Shown here piece by piece: positions 27,599-39,529 of a stretch of DNA of 64,000 bases. Positions within the stretch are counted from its first letter, which is position 1. The number at the start of each line of letters is the position of its first letter. Source of the stretch: Cyclina sinensis (taxonomy: Eukaryota; Mollusca; Bivalvia; Venerida; Veneridae); contig JAAONU010000011.1 of the NCBI GenBank assembly GCA_012932295.1, positions 48,114,352 through 48,178,351 on the forward strand, read 5' to 3'. The notes beneath the pieces were generated by a model, which was not told the origin of the DNA, ran no database searches, and saw nothing but the letters and a program-made list of their open reading frames with translations. A program made the position numbers and the translations under genes.

Positions 27599-29015
27599 CA
27601 TTGTTAGACCACATTTGTCTCATACGTAACAGGTGTTACAGATGTGTAACAGGAATCAAGCACATATGTAACATAGTCGGTGAGGATGCCGATTTTCGAT
27701 GTGACATACAATCACATTTGTCTCAGAAGGGGAAAAAAACAGCACATGTTTACAACTGAAACACATTTGTCATAAATTTAAGTAATAAGTGTCATTACAA
27801 GTCGGGTTAATATCTTGGTTTGTTATATGGGATTGAAATTTCATGAAAGTAAGGTGGTCATATGTCTTTTATAATATCTTTTTTACATTAAGAGCTATTT
27901 TGATCCTATAGAGCATATACTTACTTCCTACTGTCCGTCCGTCCGTCTCGCTTTTTTGTACGCCTGAATATTCAGCAAAATTCAGTGAAATATTATGGAA
28001 ATCTTGTGAGATATGACTGTTGTACGCGCAAATACAGCTTATGCGTGAGCTGTAAACGTTATTCGAAAATGTTTATAGCTTACATAAACTTGCAACGATA
28101 ACAAATGACGTAAGTTGTGTACGTTAAATATTCACATGGTCTTACAGATCTAGTTCACTTACAGGGTAGCCTGTATAACAAAACAAAAAATTACACCTAA
28201 TCATCATTCTCCCCAGTGTAGTTAAAGTTAGAGAAAAGAAAAACAGAAGTTTTAATAATAGTTAAAGATTCGGCGGTATTAGCAGGAACAGAAGCAGCAG
28301 GAGCAGTAGAAGATTTGGTGGTGATGGTTGTGGTATTAGTTTATGTTGTTTTTAATACAAGTGTGGTTTCATTGTCCCCTTTTAGAGCATTGTTACCACT
28401 ACCACCACCAAACACTGGAAATAAGGTATAAAAAGCTTCAACTGTCTCAAACCCTTTAAATATTTGAAATTTACTCTACATTCTTACAAACTTAAACAAA
28501 GAATAATTTCAAAATAGATGGACCCAGTGGGGGTTAACGGAATGACATGAGCCACTGTTCAAGGCCAAACCCGCTGCCCCGGCTAAAGGATTCGTTCTTA
28601 TACCGGATGGATCCCAGAGCATACCAACTTCATGATAGTTACCTAACTTGAAACATCTATGAATGACGAAGAAAGACACTTATAAGGATTTGCAAACAGC
28701 GACTCCGCCAAACGAGTACATCTAAGTGGTTATACGAATTCAGCTAGACGAGTAGTTGTATGTAGTTATAACAACAATGATGATGGTAGCTTGCAGGTGT
28801 ATTATTGGCAGATATATAATGAAGTTCCTATAATCCTATTACTGTCACCTATTGAACTATGTCAGTCAAGAAACTAAACCTGTTACCTGTTATGCTTCTG
28901 ATGTCAACCCAAATTTCAGACAAACACATCTGTAACATATTTTACCTGTTACGAAAGTGATCACATTCGTACAAAATCTGTTACAAATGTGATTTGTTAC
29001 AAATGTGGTCTAACA
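27599..29015. mobile_element. TIR element within A2
   Basis: Counterpart of 19778-21009, with ends TTGTTAGACCACATTTGT and ACAAATGTGGTCTAACA. A short segment next to the left end ('aacaagggtgttacaaatgt' in A1) is missing, and about 200 bp of extra sequence lies at 28206-28405. No transposase frame. Confidence 0.6.
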
Positions 29016-29610
29016 TAGCATAACTACGTGTCTTTTTACTGTATTGTTTTAACATGCGTTAATGCATCCGTTAATGCACCCGAAGTTATAGAAAGAAAAG
29101 TTTATATTACCATACGAAATTGATCTTGCAACATCTGTCAAAATAACTAATTAGAACTGTTCTCGTTAGAATGAGAGTACTGTACAATTAAGTATCAGCT
29201 TTGCTGAAATCTTTATTTTCATATTCGAAAGAAAACATTTGTTTTAAGAAAAGATAGGTATTTCGTCTCCAATTTTACTTGAAGGAATAGACCTATTACT
29301 TGATGACACATTCAATATTATTTGTGACTTTTTAAATTCTTCAAGTGTGAGCCGGATGGATTTTTTCTGCTAGTCACACTTTAGTTAAGGTCGTATCAAA
29401 AATAACTTTCGATTTACTGTTAGTGTTTACAAGTACAGTACGCAGGGATCATAACTCTGTCATTTTGTTTTCTTTATTGATTTTACGTATTTAAGCTTTG
29501 TTTAGGTCATAAGTATAAATTTGTTGAAGGAAATCAATGGAAACAATACAGGTACAGTGACTATTTTTCAATATCGTATCCCTTAAATAGGATGGCTCTT
29601 AGATACTGGG

Positions 29611-30030
29611 GTTTAATTCCTCAAAGTGGTGGTGTAACAATTGTTTTCTGTAACCGTTCTCTAACCATTTCAGTCGATAAGATCTTTACTCTTGCGCACG
29701 TTATTTTGTGTCTATTTTTTCTGTCCTACATTACGCACAGTCCCTCTTTAGTCATTAGGTTTATGTTGCTCTTTTTTTATATATAAGATGTACAAGATGG
29801 CGTATATTGTTATCAATTTAACGGGGTTTATTTGACTCAGAACTGCCTAACGGAAGCAATAAAAGATACCACTTTCGTCAATCTCATTTTTGGCCATATG
29901 CATTGAGAATCGTAAGTCACTGGTACATTCTGCTTTGTCACAACAGGTCTAAGTAGTTCGCCCTTTGTAGATATTAAGTATGCTTTTAAGATAATGTGAT
30001 AATGTACATCTAAACATAGATGCTTTAATG
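29611..30030. mobile_element. insertion in A2 flanked by TTTAAT
   Basis: A1 reads straight from 'gatactggggtttaa' to 'tgtctaccagacttg' (21488-21515). A2 has about 415 bp between these, bordered on both sides by TTTAAT. This fits an insertion with a 6-bp target duplication, though deletion in A1 between short direct repeats is possible. The 64-codon ORF at 29592-29786 crosses the junction and shows no domain. Confidence 0.5.
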
Positions 30031-30354
30031 TCTACCAGACTTGATTTTGTTAAAACATTATATTAACTTAACATTTTAAGAGAATTTTAAAAAAGCCCGT
30101 TTTCATTTATGTATGGATGCTGTGTGTTGCATTTTGAGTATTATATGTTTGAAAAAGGCGATACTTTGCGTTTTGGAATAACTACACTCTAAATTCGGTG
30201 CGAAAAAATCAACTCTTTTCCTTCTCCGGTTTTTAGATCGTTATTTTCTTTTTCGACTTTCGTCCATTTTCTTATTCTGCATTTACCAGTCTCCGTATTT
30301 GATATTTGCCATCTCCTGTTTCAAATTTCGCCAAACTTATTATTCGATATATTA

Positions 30355-30735
30355 AGACGGGCGATGTTGAAAAAGGAATGGGCAAAAGTGGTATAAGGAA
30401 ATGCTGTTCTGTAGGTAGAATAAGATGTTTGGCGAAAACTCGAAAAGGAGATGGACAAATGTTGAATAAGGAGATAGCGAAAGTCGAATTAGAAGGTGGG
30501 CAAAAGTTGAATAAGGAAATGGCGAATATCGAATAGAGAGATGGGCGAAATTTTTAGAAGGAAATGGCAAATATCGAATAGAGAGATGGGCGAAAGTTGA
30601 ACAAGAAAATGGCGAATATCGAATAGAAAGATGGGAGAAAGTTTAAGAAGGAAATGGCAAATATTGAATAACGAAATAGCGGATATTGAATAAGGAGATG
30701 AATGAATTTCGAATAGGCAGGTGGCTAAAATCAAG
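30355..30735. repeat. 45-bp minisatellite in A2
   Basis: Same array as at 21835-22210, with similar copy number and some unit-level changes. The minus-strand ORFs at 30352-30570 and 30489-30734 are again repeat-encoded peptides. Confidence 0.7.
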
Positions 30736-33700
30736 TAATGAAATCCTGAATGGAAAAAAGGAAAAGGTAGAACGGAAACAGGCAGCTTACTTCCTGCACT
30801 TCTACTAGTTTATATTTATTTAACATGTTTCGTGTCCAAGTTCTTTTCATAGAACCTGTGCGTTCTAGTACAAACAACGTGTTTGAAATTCTTTCTCCTC
30901 TGTTTTTTCATAAACCTAGTCATTCGTTTTGTGCTTTTTTATATAAATTCACATATGTCATGTCTTGTGTCTACCCACTTTGCCGGAGTTAACTTGCATT
31001 CAGTTCATGTAACAAATCGTTAAAGAAAATCGTTGGTGTTTTCTCAATGTTTATAGGTGTAATATTCACTGTTAGAATTTTGGAAATGCTTATTATGATT
31101 TTAGCTGTTACAGTATGTGCACACTGCTGTTTCAGTCAATTTCATCGTTCTATTTCAAACTAGATTTTAAGATATTTATTACTGTAAAATTTATTTAAAA
31201 AGATTCCTTTGATGCTATTCGTCATTAATTGTAAAATCTTTGTAATTTTGTCTGTAAAACCAACAGTTGAATTCACAATCAAATCCTTTCTTTATAAAGT
31301 ACATTATCTTAAACCCACAAAAAACAACAACAACAACAAACTATTTCGTGATCAGTTACGCAAATACGTAAACAGCTGAATACATTATATATCAGCTGTT
31401 GCGTTGCAAGCATTGCTTTATTGTCTTGATTCTTAATGCTTCATACATTAAATGAAAGAGTTCTCGCTTTATTTAAACAAGGTTAGAAAAAAGATAAAGA
31501 TCTACCATTGTTTTACTACGAAAACTTTAGAGGATTACTCAGTTGAGTCCATTGTTTTTTATACAAATATATTTTGTACAAGCACTTCCACTTGAAATTT
31601 AGAAATTTTAGGTTTGATTTCTCGGTTCGAACACCTAATCAGCTGTTTGTTATTATTACTTTAGAGCTTTTTATTACAATTTTACTGTTTTAATTCTAGA
31701 AACTTTTATCCATTCACACAATGTTTATGTTGTTTTGTTTTACCAAGTGGTTGGAGACCAAAGTAGTTAATCGTGCAACATGTTCGTTTATGTTCACATG
31801 AACTGTTTTAGAAAAAAAGGTTTTCAGTGGATAATTTTTTAGATCTAGTTTTTTTCTTTCTCTAGAAGAATGTTATTTCATATACTAAGGGAGCGTATGC
31901 TAATTATTATCGTTTATAACGATGCGTCGTTGGGTGCGAAGACAATATTTGAATTTGTCATAAAAATCAACCTGTCACAGCAGTTACAATAAAGTCAATA
32001 ATGAGGTGCTTCTTTTTGGGTTATGCCTCTTAGAACAACACCCAGTATAGTGGCGAGTTTTTAAAATGCGACAAAGCGTCTTTTGAAAATGAATATGCAG
32101 CAGAGCGTCTGGAGACGGGAATTTTCTGGTATCCTTATTCTGCGGCCCTGTGATCCTATTTTCGGCCCCATTTGCGGCCCTAGTTGAACAATGTGCAATC
32201 ATTTGAAGCTGCATTAAATGTATTGAATCAGATTGTTTCATTGTGATTGACAAATATTTGTTTGTGTACTTAGGTAAATGATGTGTTTAAATTTAACGGA
32301 AAAAATGACTGTACAATTTTGCATATTTTTTGATAACGAGAGCAATAAAATTAAAATTTGTTTACTGCACGTAAAAGTATTACAACTCAGACTTTAACAC
32401 TTTTTGCAACTGTTTTGTCATAGACATGTTTAACACTTCTTAAGTCATTTGATAAAAACATTAGATTTGATATTTTAAAAATGAAGCCTCAATGAAATTT
32501 AAATGAATTTTATGAAATATACTAAGTAAAAGACCATGACTTTCTACGGTTTTAAGGGAATAAAATATTTATGCAATACCTCCTTTATTTCAATATAAGT
32601 ACATTGATCTCAGATACTCCATAATTTTGAGTCTATTTACAGTTTAATAACCCCTGGATAATGTAACATATGTTCCTAACAGCGACACTATTAACTTCTA
32701 GTTTTCTTTGAAGCAAGGGTAGTATTGAATTTATGTTTATAGGGTTTGTTGACATGTCTCAGTTTCCTTTCTTGTTTAAGATATAAAAGATCCTCACTAG
32801 ATCAATGTCGTTCTGTTTTGTATATTAATATGTTGTTGTTTGTTTTTCCCTACGATTTATCATAATAAACAGCTTGTGTGTTATGGAAATTGTCATACAT
32901 AGCCATAAGGTGTAGTTTTAATAGGCAACTTTATTGTCACAATGTAAAATGAACGATTCTTTTGTTTCTTTTAAATGCCACAAATGAAGTTAATATTCTT
33001 ATATTCTACCGAATGAAATGAAGTGTGATCTTTAGTTGAAAATAACAAAACTCAAGCAACTGTATCGTTTACGCTAAGCAGAAACAAATAATATGACATC
33101 TGCCGGTAATCCCAAATCATAGTTCTGAGACATTTGCTTTGTTAATTGACTCATTATTTGTTAAACTTTTATCATCTAAGTTGATAACCTATTGTTACTT
33201 GTCCTGCTTATTTCAGCTCCTCGTAGCAATGCCCAAGTAGGTCAAAACGACAACGCAGATCTTCATAATATGTCTTATATTGACAAACTACAACATTCGT
33301 CTGATAATACATCACCATTATAAGGATCTAAAATATACATCATTAGACCTTATTATCTGTAATACTAGAAGATATATATTTACACATTAATCATAGAGAA
33401 CGAAATATTACCCTAATTTCAACTCAGATGTATATATACTTCGTCTGCCTTTTTATATTCTAAAACCGACTTGAAACATGAGAATTCTTCTACTAAAATT
33501 TCTGAAAGGAAATTTAGTTTTCATAGTAATGTTTTTGTTACTTTAAGGTATGTTTTCTCTGTTGCTCAATGTATTATACCTATAAGCGTCGTTTGAAGAA
33601 TTTGATAACTGTCAGAAATGAAAAAAAAAAACATTTTTAAAGGTCTCCATGTCTGTCTTCGCCATCTAGAAATTAACCGTATTCAGTAAGTTCATTGTCT

Positions 33701-34549
33701 TATTTACATTCATTGATAGACTCTTTGTCTACTTTATTATCTTATTTGCTATAACTGTAATGGTATATATGTATAAAAGAGTAGATTTGTAATGTCAAAT
33801 AATACTGATGTTTATTTAAGAATTTTGAGCCTGTTTTGTATACTTCTTTTCTAAAAATAGAACAAATTGCTTTGAAGTGATGGTCTATAGTTTAGATATA
33901 TTTTTGTAAGAAGATGTTCTTTTTCCCCCTACACTATAACATGTTCAACGTTTAAAGAAGCTAACATAATGTTGTTGAAACAAACAAACAAAAAACAACT
34001 TAAATATGAGTGTTTGACTTCTTCGTTTGTGCCTTGCGTGCAACATTGAAATAAACTGTGACATACATGTTTAATGTGAATATTTTATAAATCTTTTTAT
34101 TTTGTCAGCTTTTCAGAGTAAATATATCAGTTTCATTTTTATTTTTATTGATTTTATTATTCCGTTCTGTTCAATAAAATTTGATAGCATGTACGCTCTT
34201 ATAACTAGCCTAATTATTTGTCAAATGTCTATCAATGTTATATCAAAGGAAAGTATTATTTATTCTAATCAAAGTATCTAAAACTCGTTTGAAATCTTCA
34301 TATACTCTTTTTGCTTTAAATACATTTTTGCAATAGAATTAATCTGAACATAATGATATTCATTTGAAAACATGATTCATTTTAGTAATTTTAAATATAA
34401 TGTATATGTATATGCATTTAAAAAGTTATTTAGAAGTTACTCGAAAATGTAAACGAAATTTATTTCACAGTCTGAAAAGCATTCCTGTCCTAAGCAATTG
34501 CCTGAATCAGTCAAACAAACATTCACTTTTAAGCATTTGAAAGTTTATA

Positions 34550-34750
34550 ATTCTTACGGATATGAAAGTTCGAAACAGCAGAAGGCAATCTCTCTTGAAA
34601 AAGAACACTCGGATTCGAACTCAGGTCCTCCCGCATCGAAAACCAAAGCTCTAGACAACTGAGCCAAAGAATCGATTCTCTGACGCCGTTGTCAGAGGTT
34701 GTTTTTATGCAATTAGGCGAGTATGCACTGGACCATAACACATCCCTTCT
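34550..34750 (-). mobile_element. tRNA-derived SINE in B1
   Basis: On the minus strand, box A-like TGGCTCAGTTGTCTAGAG precedes box B-like GAGTTCGAATCC (plus strand 34609-34672). The conserved 'gacgccgttgtcagaggtt' tail is at 34681-34699. Member of the 7180/7515 family; its partner is at 38035-38260. A second, weaker tRNA-like segment lies at about 34830-34945. Confidence 0.6.
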
Positions 34751-35201
34751 TGAAAAAATCACCATTGTATAGTTTATTTTTTTTTATCAAAAATTTAAAA
34801 AAAAGGAATATATATTACTATATTTAAGACCACCTAGAGCGGGCCGCATTAAAAACCAATGTTCTAGACCACTGCGTCGGGGAATCGCTTCACTTCTGCA
34901 GATGTCAAATGTTGTATTTTCATAATTATACGTTTGATTTGCACTTGACCATTCTAAATGGTAAAACATTATTGTTTGACATGTTGTAAATGAGTTTCTT
35001 TCATTCTTGAATAACGCAATACTTTGTTAATTGCCTCTGTCTGTAGAATTATATAAATGCTCTCTTGCTATGTGCTAAAGCTATATCAAGTATCTCCCTC
35101 ACATTTATAGACATCAACAATTTGTTATATTGTGCCCTACGTTAATGGGAATCTTTTGCCTCGTAAAATCTAAATAGAGTTAATACAAGGAGACGTCAAT
35201 A

Positions 35202-35425
35202 ATGGAACACTATTCGTAAATTTGCATAGAGAACTCGTTGGAACAGAAACAACATTGCCTCGGTCTAGTCGTTTGTATATATATCAAAGATATAACGTAA
35301 GATGTATGGACAGTATATATCACACAAGATGATGTCATATCATGACAAGATTGTGTAGTGATGGTGCTTGTATTGAAAATATCAAGCTGATAGTTGGAAA
35401 CACATTTAAACGGGTAGAATCTTAA
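35202..35425 (+). pseudogene. broken copy of the 38725-38940 ORF
   Basis: This segment of B1 aligns with the open frame in B2. Three in-frame stops break it: TAA at 35217-35219, TAA at 35298-35300 and TGA at 35388-35390. The matching codons in B2 are sense codons. Either the ORF was once coding and this copy has decayed, or the B2 frame is open by chance. Confidence 0.4.
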
Positions 35426-38034
35426 ACGAAATCAGTAAATAACAGGCGTGTTACCAACGCTGTCACATTTTCGAGTGACATGATATTTAAACATTGGCTA
35501 TGAAATCTTAAATAGATAACGAAAAACAAAATAGATGTTTCCGGCAATCAGATTAAGTCAAGACTCGGAATAAAACACCATCATTCAAGTGTTTAGATAA
35601 CAAAATTCCCTTTATAGATTCAAATGTTATTCATGGAAAGCAAACAGTTCAAGTCACAAATGAAAAGGTTTGTTGATATTTTGATATCATATGTAATAAG
35701 TTTAATTTATGGATGTATCATAGAAGGAAAATTATGGGAAATATTGAAACTGTACATACATAGTAATAACCGTGATGATTGGAATTTGGAAAATGATATG
35801 GATTCAAGTCTTTATTTTATTTACATTATTGCAAAGAGTGCTGGATAATCTATTCAGTACTGTTTTGTAGATATTTTTTACTTCTTGCCATATCAGAATG
35901 TCAGTTAAGGGGAAATAATGCATAATAATTCGACTTATGAAGGAGAAGTATTACTTACATATTTGTTACCTGTCATATCAAATTAATATACTTCATTTTT
36001 TTGCAAGAACTCTTTCTGCAATACCTCCTTTATTTCAATATAAGTACATAGATCTCAGATACACCTTAATTTTGTGTCTATTTATAGTTGAGTAACTCCT
36101 GGACAATGTAACATCTGTTCCTAACAGCGACACTATTAACTTCTAGTTTTCTTTGAAGCAAGCCAATGTCCCGTAGGTACTATTGATTTTTGTGTACAGG
36201 ATTTGTTGACCTGTCTAGTTTTACTTCTAAAATATAAAAAGGACCCTCATTAGATCAATGTCGTTCTGTTTTGTATATTAATATGTTGTTGTTTATTTTT
36301 TCCTTCAATTGATTATAATTAAATAGCATGCTGTGTTATGGAAATTATCATATATAGTCATAGGTGTAGTTTTAACAGGCAATTTTATTGTTACAAATGA
36401 ATGTAAAATGAACGATTGTTTTTCTTGTGTTTCTTCTTAATGACAGAAATGAAAGTTATATTTTTTATTCTATTAAGACCGAATTAAATCAAGTGTGAAC
36501 TCAAGCAACTGTATCGTTTACGGTGAGCAAAAACCAATAAGCAACAGTTGTCTTAAACAGTTCTGACATCTGCTGGTAATCCCAAATCATAGTTCTGAGG
36601 CAGTCGTTTTGTTTATTTGACTCATTATTTGTTTAATTTTTATCATCTAAGTTGATGCCATATTGTTGCTTGTCGTGCTTATTTTTGCTTATTCAGTTCC
36701 TCGTAATAATTCCCAGTAGGTCAATACTACGAGGACGAAGATCTCCATAATGTGTCTTATTTTGACAAACTACAACATTCGTCTGATAGCACATCACCAT
36801 TATAAGGATCTGAAATATACCTCATAAGAGATTATTATGTGTAATTCTAGAAGATATATATTTACACATTAATCATAGAGAACGAAATATTACCTTAATT
36901 TCAATTCAGTTGTATATATACTTCGTCTGCCGATTTACATTCTAAAACAGACTTGAAACCACCAAAACATCTGACAAGAAATTTAGTATTTATAGTAATG
37001 TTTTTGTTACTGTATCTTATCATGTCCCTGTTGCTTAAAATATAAGTGTCTTTTGAAGAATTTGATAACTGTCCGAAATGAAAAACACTTTAAAGGTCTC
37101 TGTCTGTCTTCAACATCTAGAAATTAACCGTATTAAATAAGTTCATTGAATGTTTGGCATTTCTTATTTGCTACATTTATTGATAGACTCTGTGTCTACT
37201 TTATTATCTTATTTGCTACAACAGTAAGAGTATATGTGTATAAAAGAGTCGATTTATAATGCTTCTCAGACATGCACGTCATTCAAGTAATACTGATATT
37301 TATTTAAGGATTTAGAGCCTGTTTTGTATACCTCTTTTCTAAAACTCAAACAAATTGCTTTGAAGTGATGGTCTATAGTTTACATATATTTTTGTAAGAA
37401 GATGTTCTTTTTCCTCATACACTGAAACATGTTCAACGTTTAAAAAAGCTAACATAATGTTGTTGAAACAAAAATTGAAAAAAGAAACATAACTAAAATA
37501 TGAGTGTTTGACTTCTTCGTGTGTGCCTCGCGTGCAACATTGAAATAAACTGTGACATACATGTTTAATGTCAATATTTTATAAATCGTTTTATTTTATC
37601 AGCTTTGCAGAGTAAATATGTCAATTTCATCTTAATTTTTATTGATTTTATTATTCCGTTCTGTTCATTAATAATTGACAGGATGTACTTGAACACGTTT
37701 ATGACTAGAATAATTATTTGTCAAACGTCTATTAATGTTATATTACGGGGAAATATAATATATTCTTACCATAGTATCTAAAAGTCGTTTGAAATCTAAA
37801 TATACTTTTTTTGCCTTAAATACATTATTGCAATGGAATTAATCTGAACATAATATTCATTTGAAAACATGGTTGATTTTAATTATGCTAAATAAAATGT
37901 ACATATCCATGTATTTAAAAAGTTAGAAGTTACTCGGAAATGTAAACGAAATTTATTTCACAGTCTGAAAAGCATTCCTAAGCAATAGCCTGAAATTTTC
38001 AGTCAAACAAACATTCCTTTTCAAGCATTTGAAA

Positions 38035-38260
38035 GTTTATAATTCTTGCGGATATGAAATTTCGGAACAGAAGGAGGCAATCTATGTTGAAACGAACACC
38101 CAGAGTGGGATGCGAACTAAGGTCCTCCCGCATCGAAAACGAACGCTCTAGACCACTGAGCCAAAGGATCAATTCCCTGACGCAGCTGTTAGAGGTTGTA
38201 TTTATGCAGCTATAGATAGGCGAGTATGCACTTGACCATAACACACCCCTTCTTGAGAAA
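38035..38260 (-). mobile_element. tRNA-derived SINE in B2
   Basis: Partner of the SINE at 34550-34750, carried along by the duplication. The box B region here is 'gggatgcgaactaagg', more degenerate. A second tRNA-like segment follows at about 38335-38430 ('agaattcaaactcaggtcc', then 'gttctagaccactaagtc'). Confidence 0.55.
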
Positions 38261-38724
38261 ATCTCCATTTAGTATGACGAATAGCTTATTTTTATATCAA
38301 AAATATTGATAAAAGTTATATATATTACCATATTTAAGACCACCTAGAGCAGAATTCAAACTCAGGTCCGTATCAAAAACCAACGTTCTAGACCACTAAG
38401 TCAGAGAATCACTTCCCTTTTGCAGTTGCCAAATGTTGTATTGTCATAATAATAGGTTTGATTTGCACTGACCATTCTAAATGGTAAAACATTATTGTTT
38501 GACATATTGTAAATGAGTTTCTTTCATTCTTGAATTACGCGATACTTTGTTAATTGTCTCTGTCTGTAGAATTACATAAATGTTCTCTCGCTATTTGCTA
38601 AGGCTATATCAAGAATCTGCCTCACATTAATAGACATCAACAATTTGTTATATTGTGCCCTACGTTAATGGGACTCTTTTGCCTCGTAAAATCTTAATAG
38701 CGTTAATACAAGGAGACGGCAATA

Positions 38725-38940
38725 ATGGAACATTATTTGTCAATTTGCATAGAGAACTTGTTTGAACAGAAACAGCCTTGTCCTAGTCTAGCCGTTTGTA
38801 GATATAACATAGATACAACGTCAGATGTATGGACAGTATATATCACACAAGATGATGCCTTATCTTGGCAAGATGATGTTGTGATGGTGCCTGTATTGAA
38901 AATAGCAAGCTGTTATAAGCCAAAACGGGTAGAATCTTAA
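38725..38940 (+). CDS. unidentified 71-codon ORF, possible terminal exon
   Basis: I do not recognise this protein. The frame is open for 71 codons with three cysteines in the C-terminal half (CPSLAVCRYNID near the middle, KIASCYKPKR near the end) and a fairly even amino-acid mix, unlike most AT-rich ORFs nearby. A possible acceptor 'tttgaacag' at 38763-38771 would make the real exon start at 38772, in which case the ATG at 38725 is incidental. No signal peptide or partner exon is evident. The paralogous segment at 35202-35425 has three stops. It could be the last exon of a small secreted or extracellular protein, or chance. Confidence 0.25.
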   Translation: MEHYLSICIENLFEQKQPCPSLAVCRYNIDTTSDVWTVYITQDDALSWQDDVVMVPVLKIASCYKPKRVES

Positions 38941-39529
38941 ACGAAATCAGTAAATAACAGGCGTGTTACCAACTCAGTCAAATTTTCGAGTGACATGATA
39001 TTTTAGCATAGGTTATAAAATTTTGAATAGATAACAATGAACAAAATAATATTATGTATCTCCGGCAATCAGATAACGTCAAGAAACAACTGTATTAACT
39101 TAAAATAAAAGACCATCATTCAAATGATAAGATAGCGAAATTCACTTAATAAATTCCAATTTTATTCATAGAAAGTTATTAGTTCAAGTATCAAAATGAA
39201 GTGGTTTGTTGATATTTTGAGATCATATGTAAAAAGTTTACTTTATTGATATATCATAGAAGGAAAATTATGGGAAATATTGAAACTTTACATACATCGT
39301 ATGAGGATTGGAATTTTGAAAATGACACAGGTTCATGTCTTTATTTTATTTACATTGTTGCAAAGAGTGCTTGATAATGTATTCAGTACTGTTTTGTAGA
39401 TATTTTTCACTTCATGCCATATCAGAATGTCAGTTAAGGGGAAATAATGCATTATAAGTCGACTTCAGAAAGAGAAATATTATTTGCATATTTGTTACCT
39501 GTCATAACAATTAATTTACTTCATTTTTT

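Larger units (their letters stand above)
24966..33421 (+). repeat. large tandem segmental duplication, copy A2
   Basis: This is the downstream partner of 17140-24946, separated from it by only about 20 bp. It is longer because of several insertions absent from A1: about 28206-28405, about 29250-29345 and about 29611-30025. No intact gene is seen. Its last 0.85 kb (from about 32573) is also the start of the B1/B2 duplication. Confidence 0.85.
32573..36005 (+). repeat. tandem segmental duplication, copy B1
   Basis: From 'tgcaatacctcctttatttc' this block matches 36016-39530 in the same order. Anchors are 'ttttgaagaatttgataactg'-like sequence near 33590/37050, the SINEs near 34600/38100, and 'gaatgtcagttaaggggaaa' (35896/39425). 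It overlaps the end of A2. No intact gene. Confidence 0.8.
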
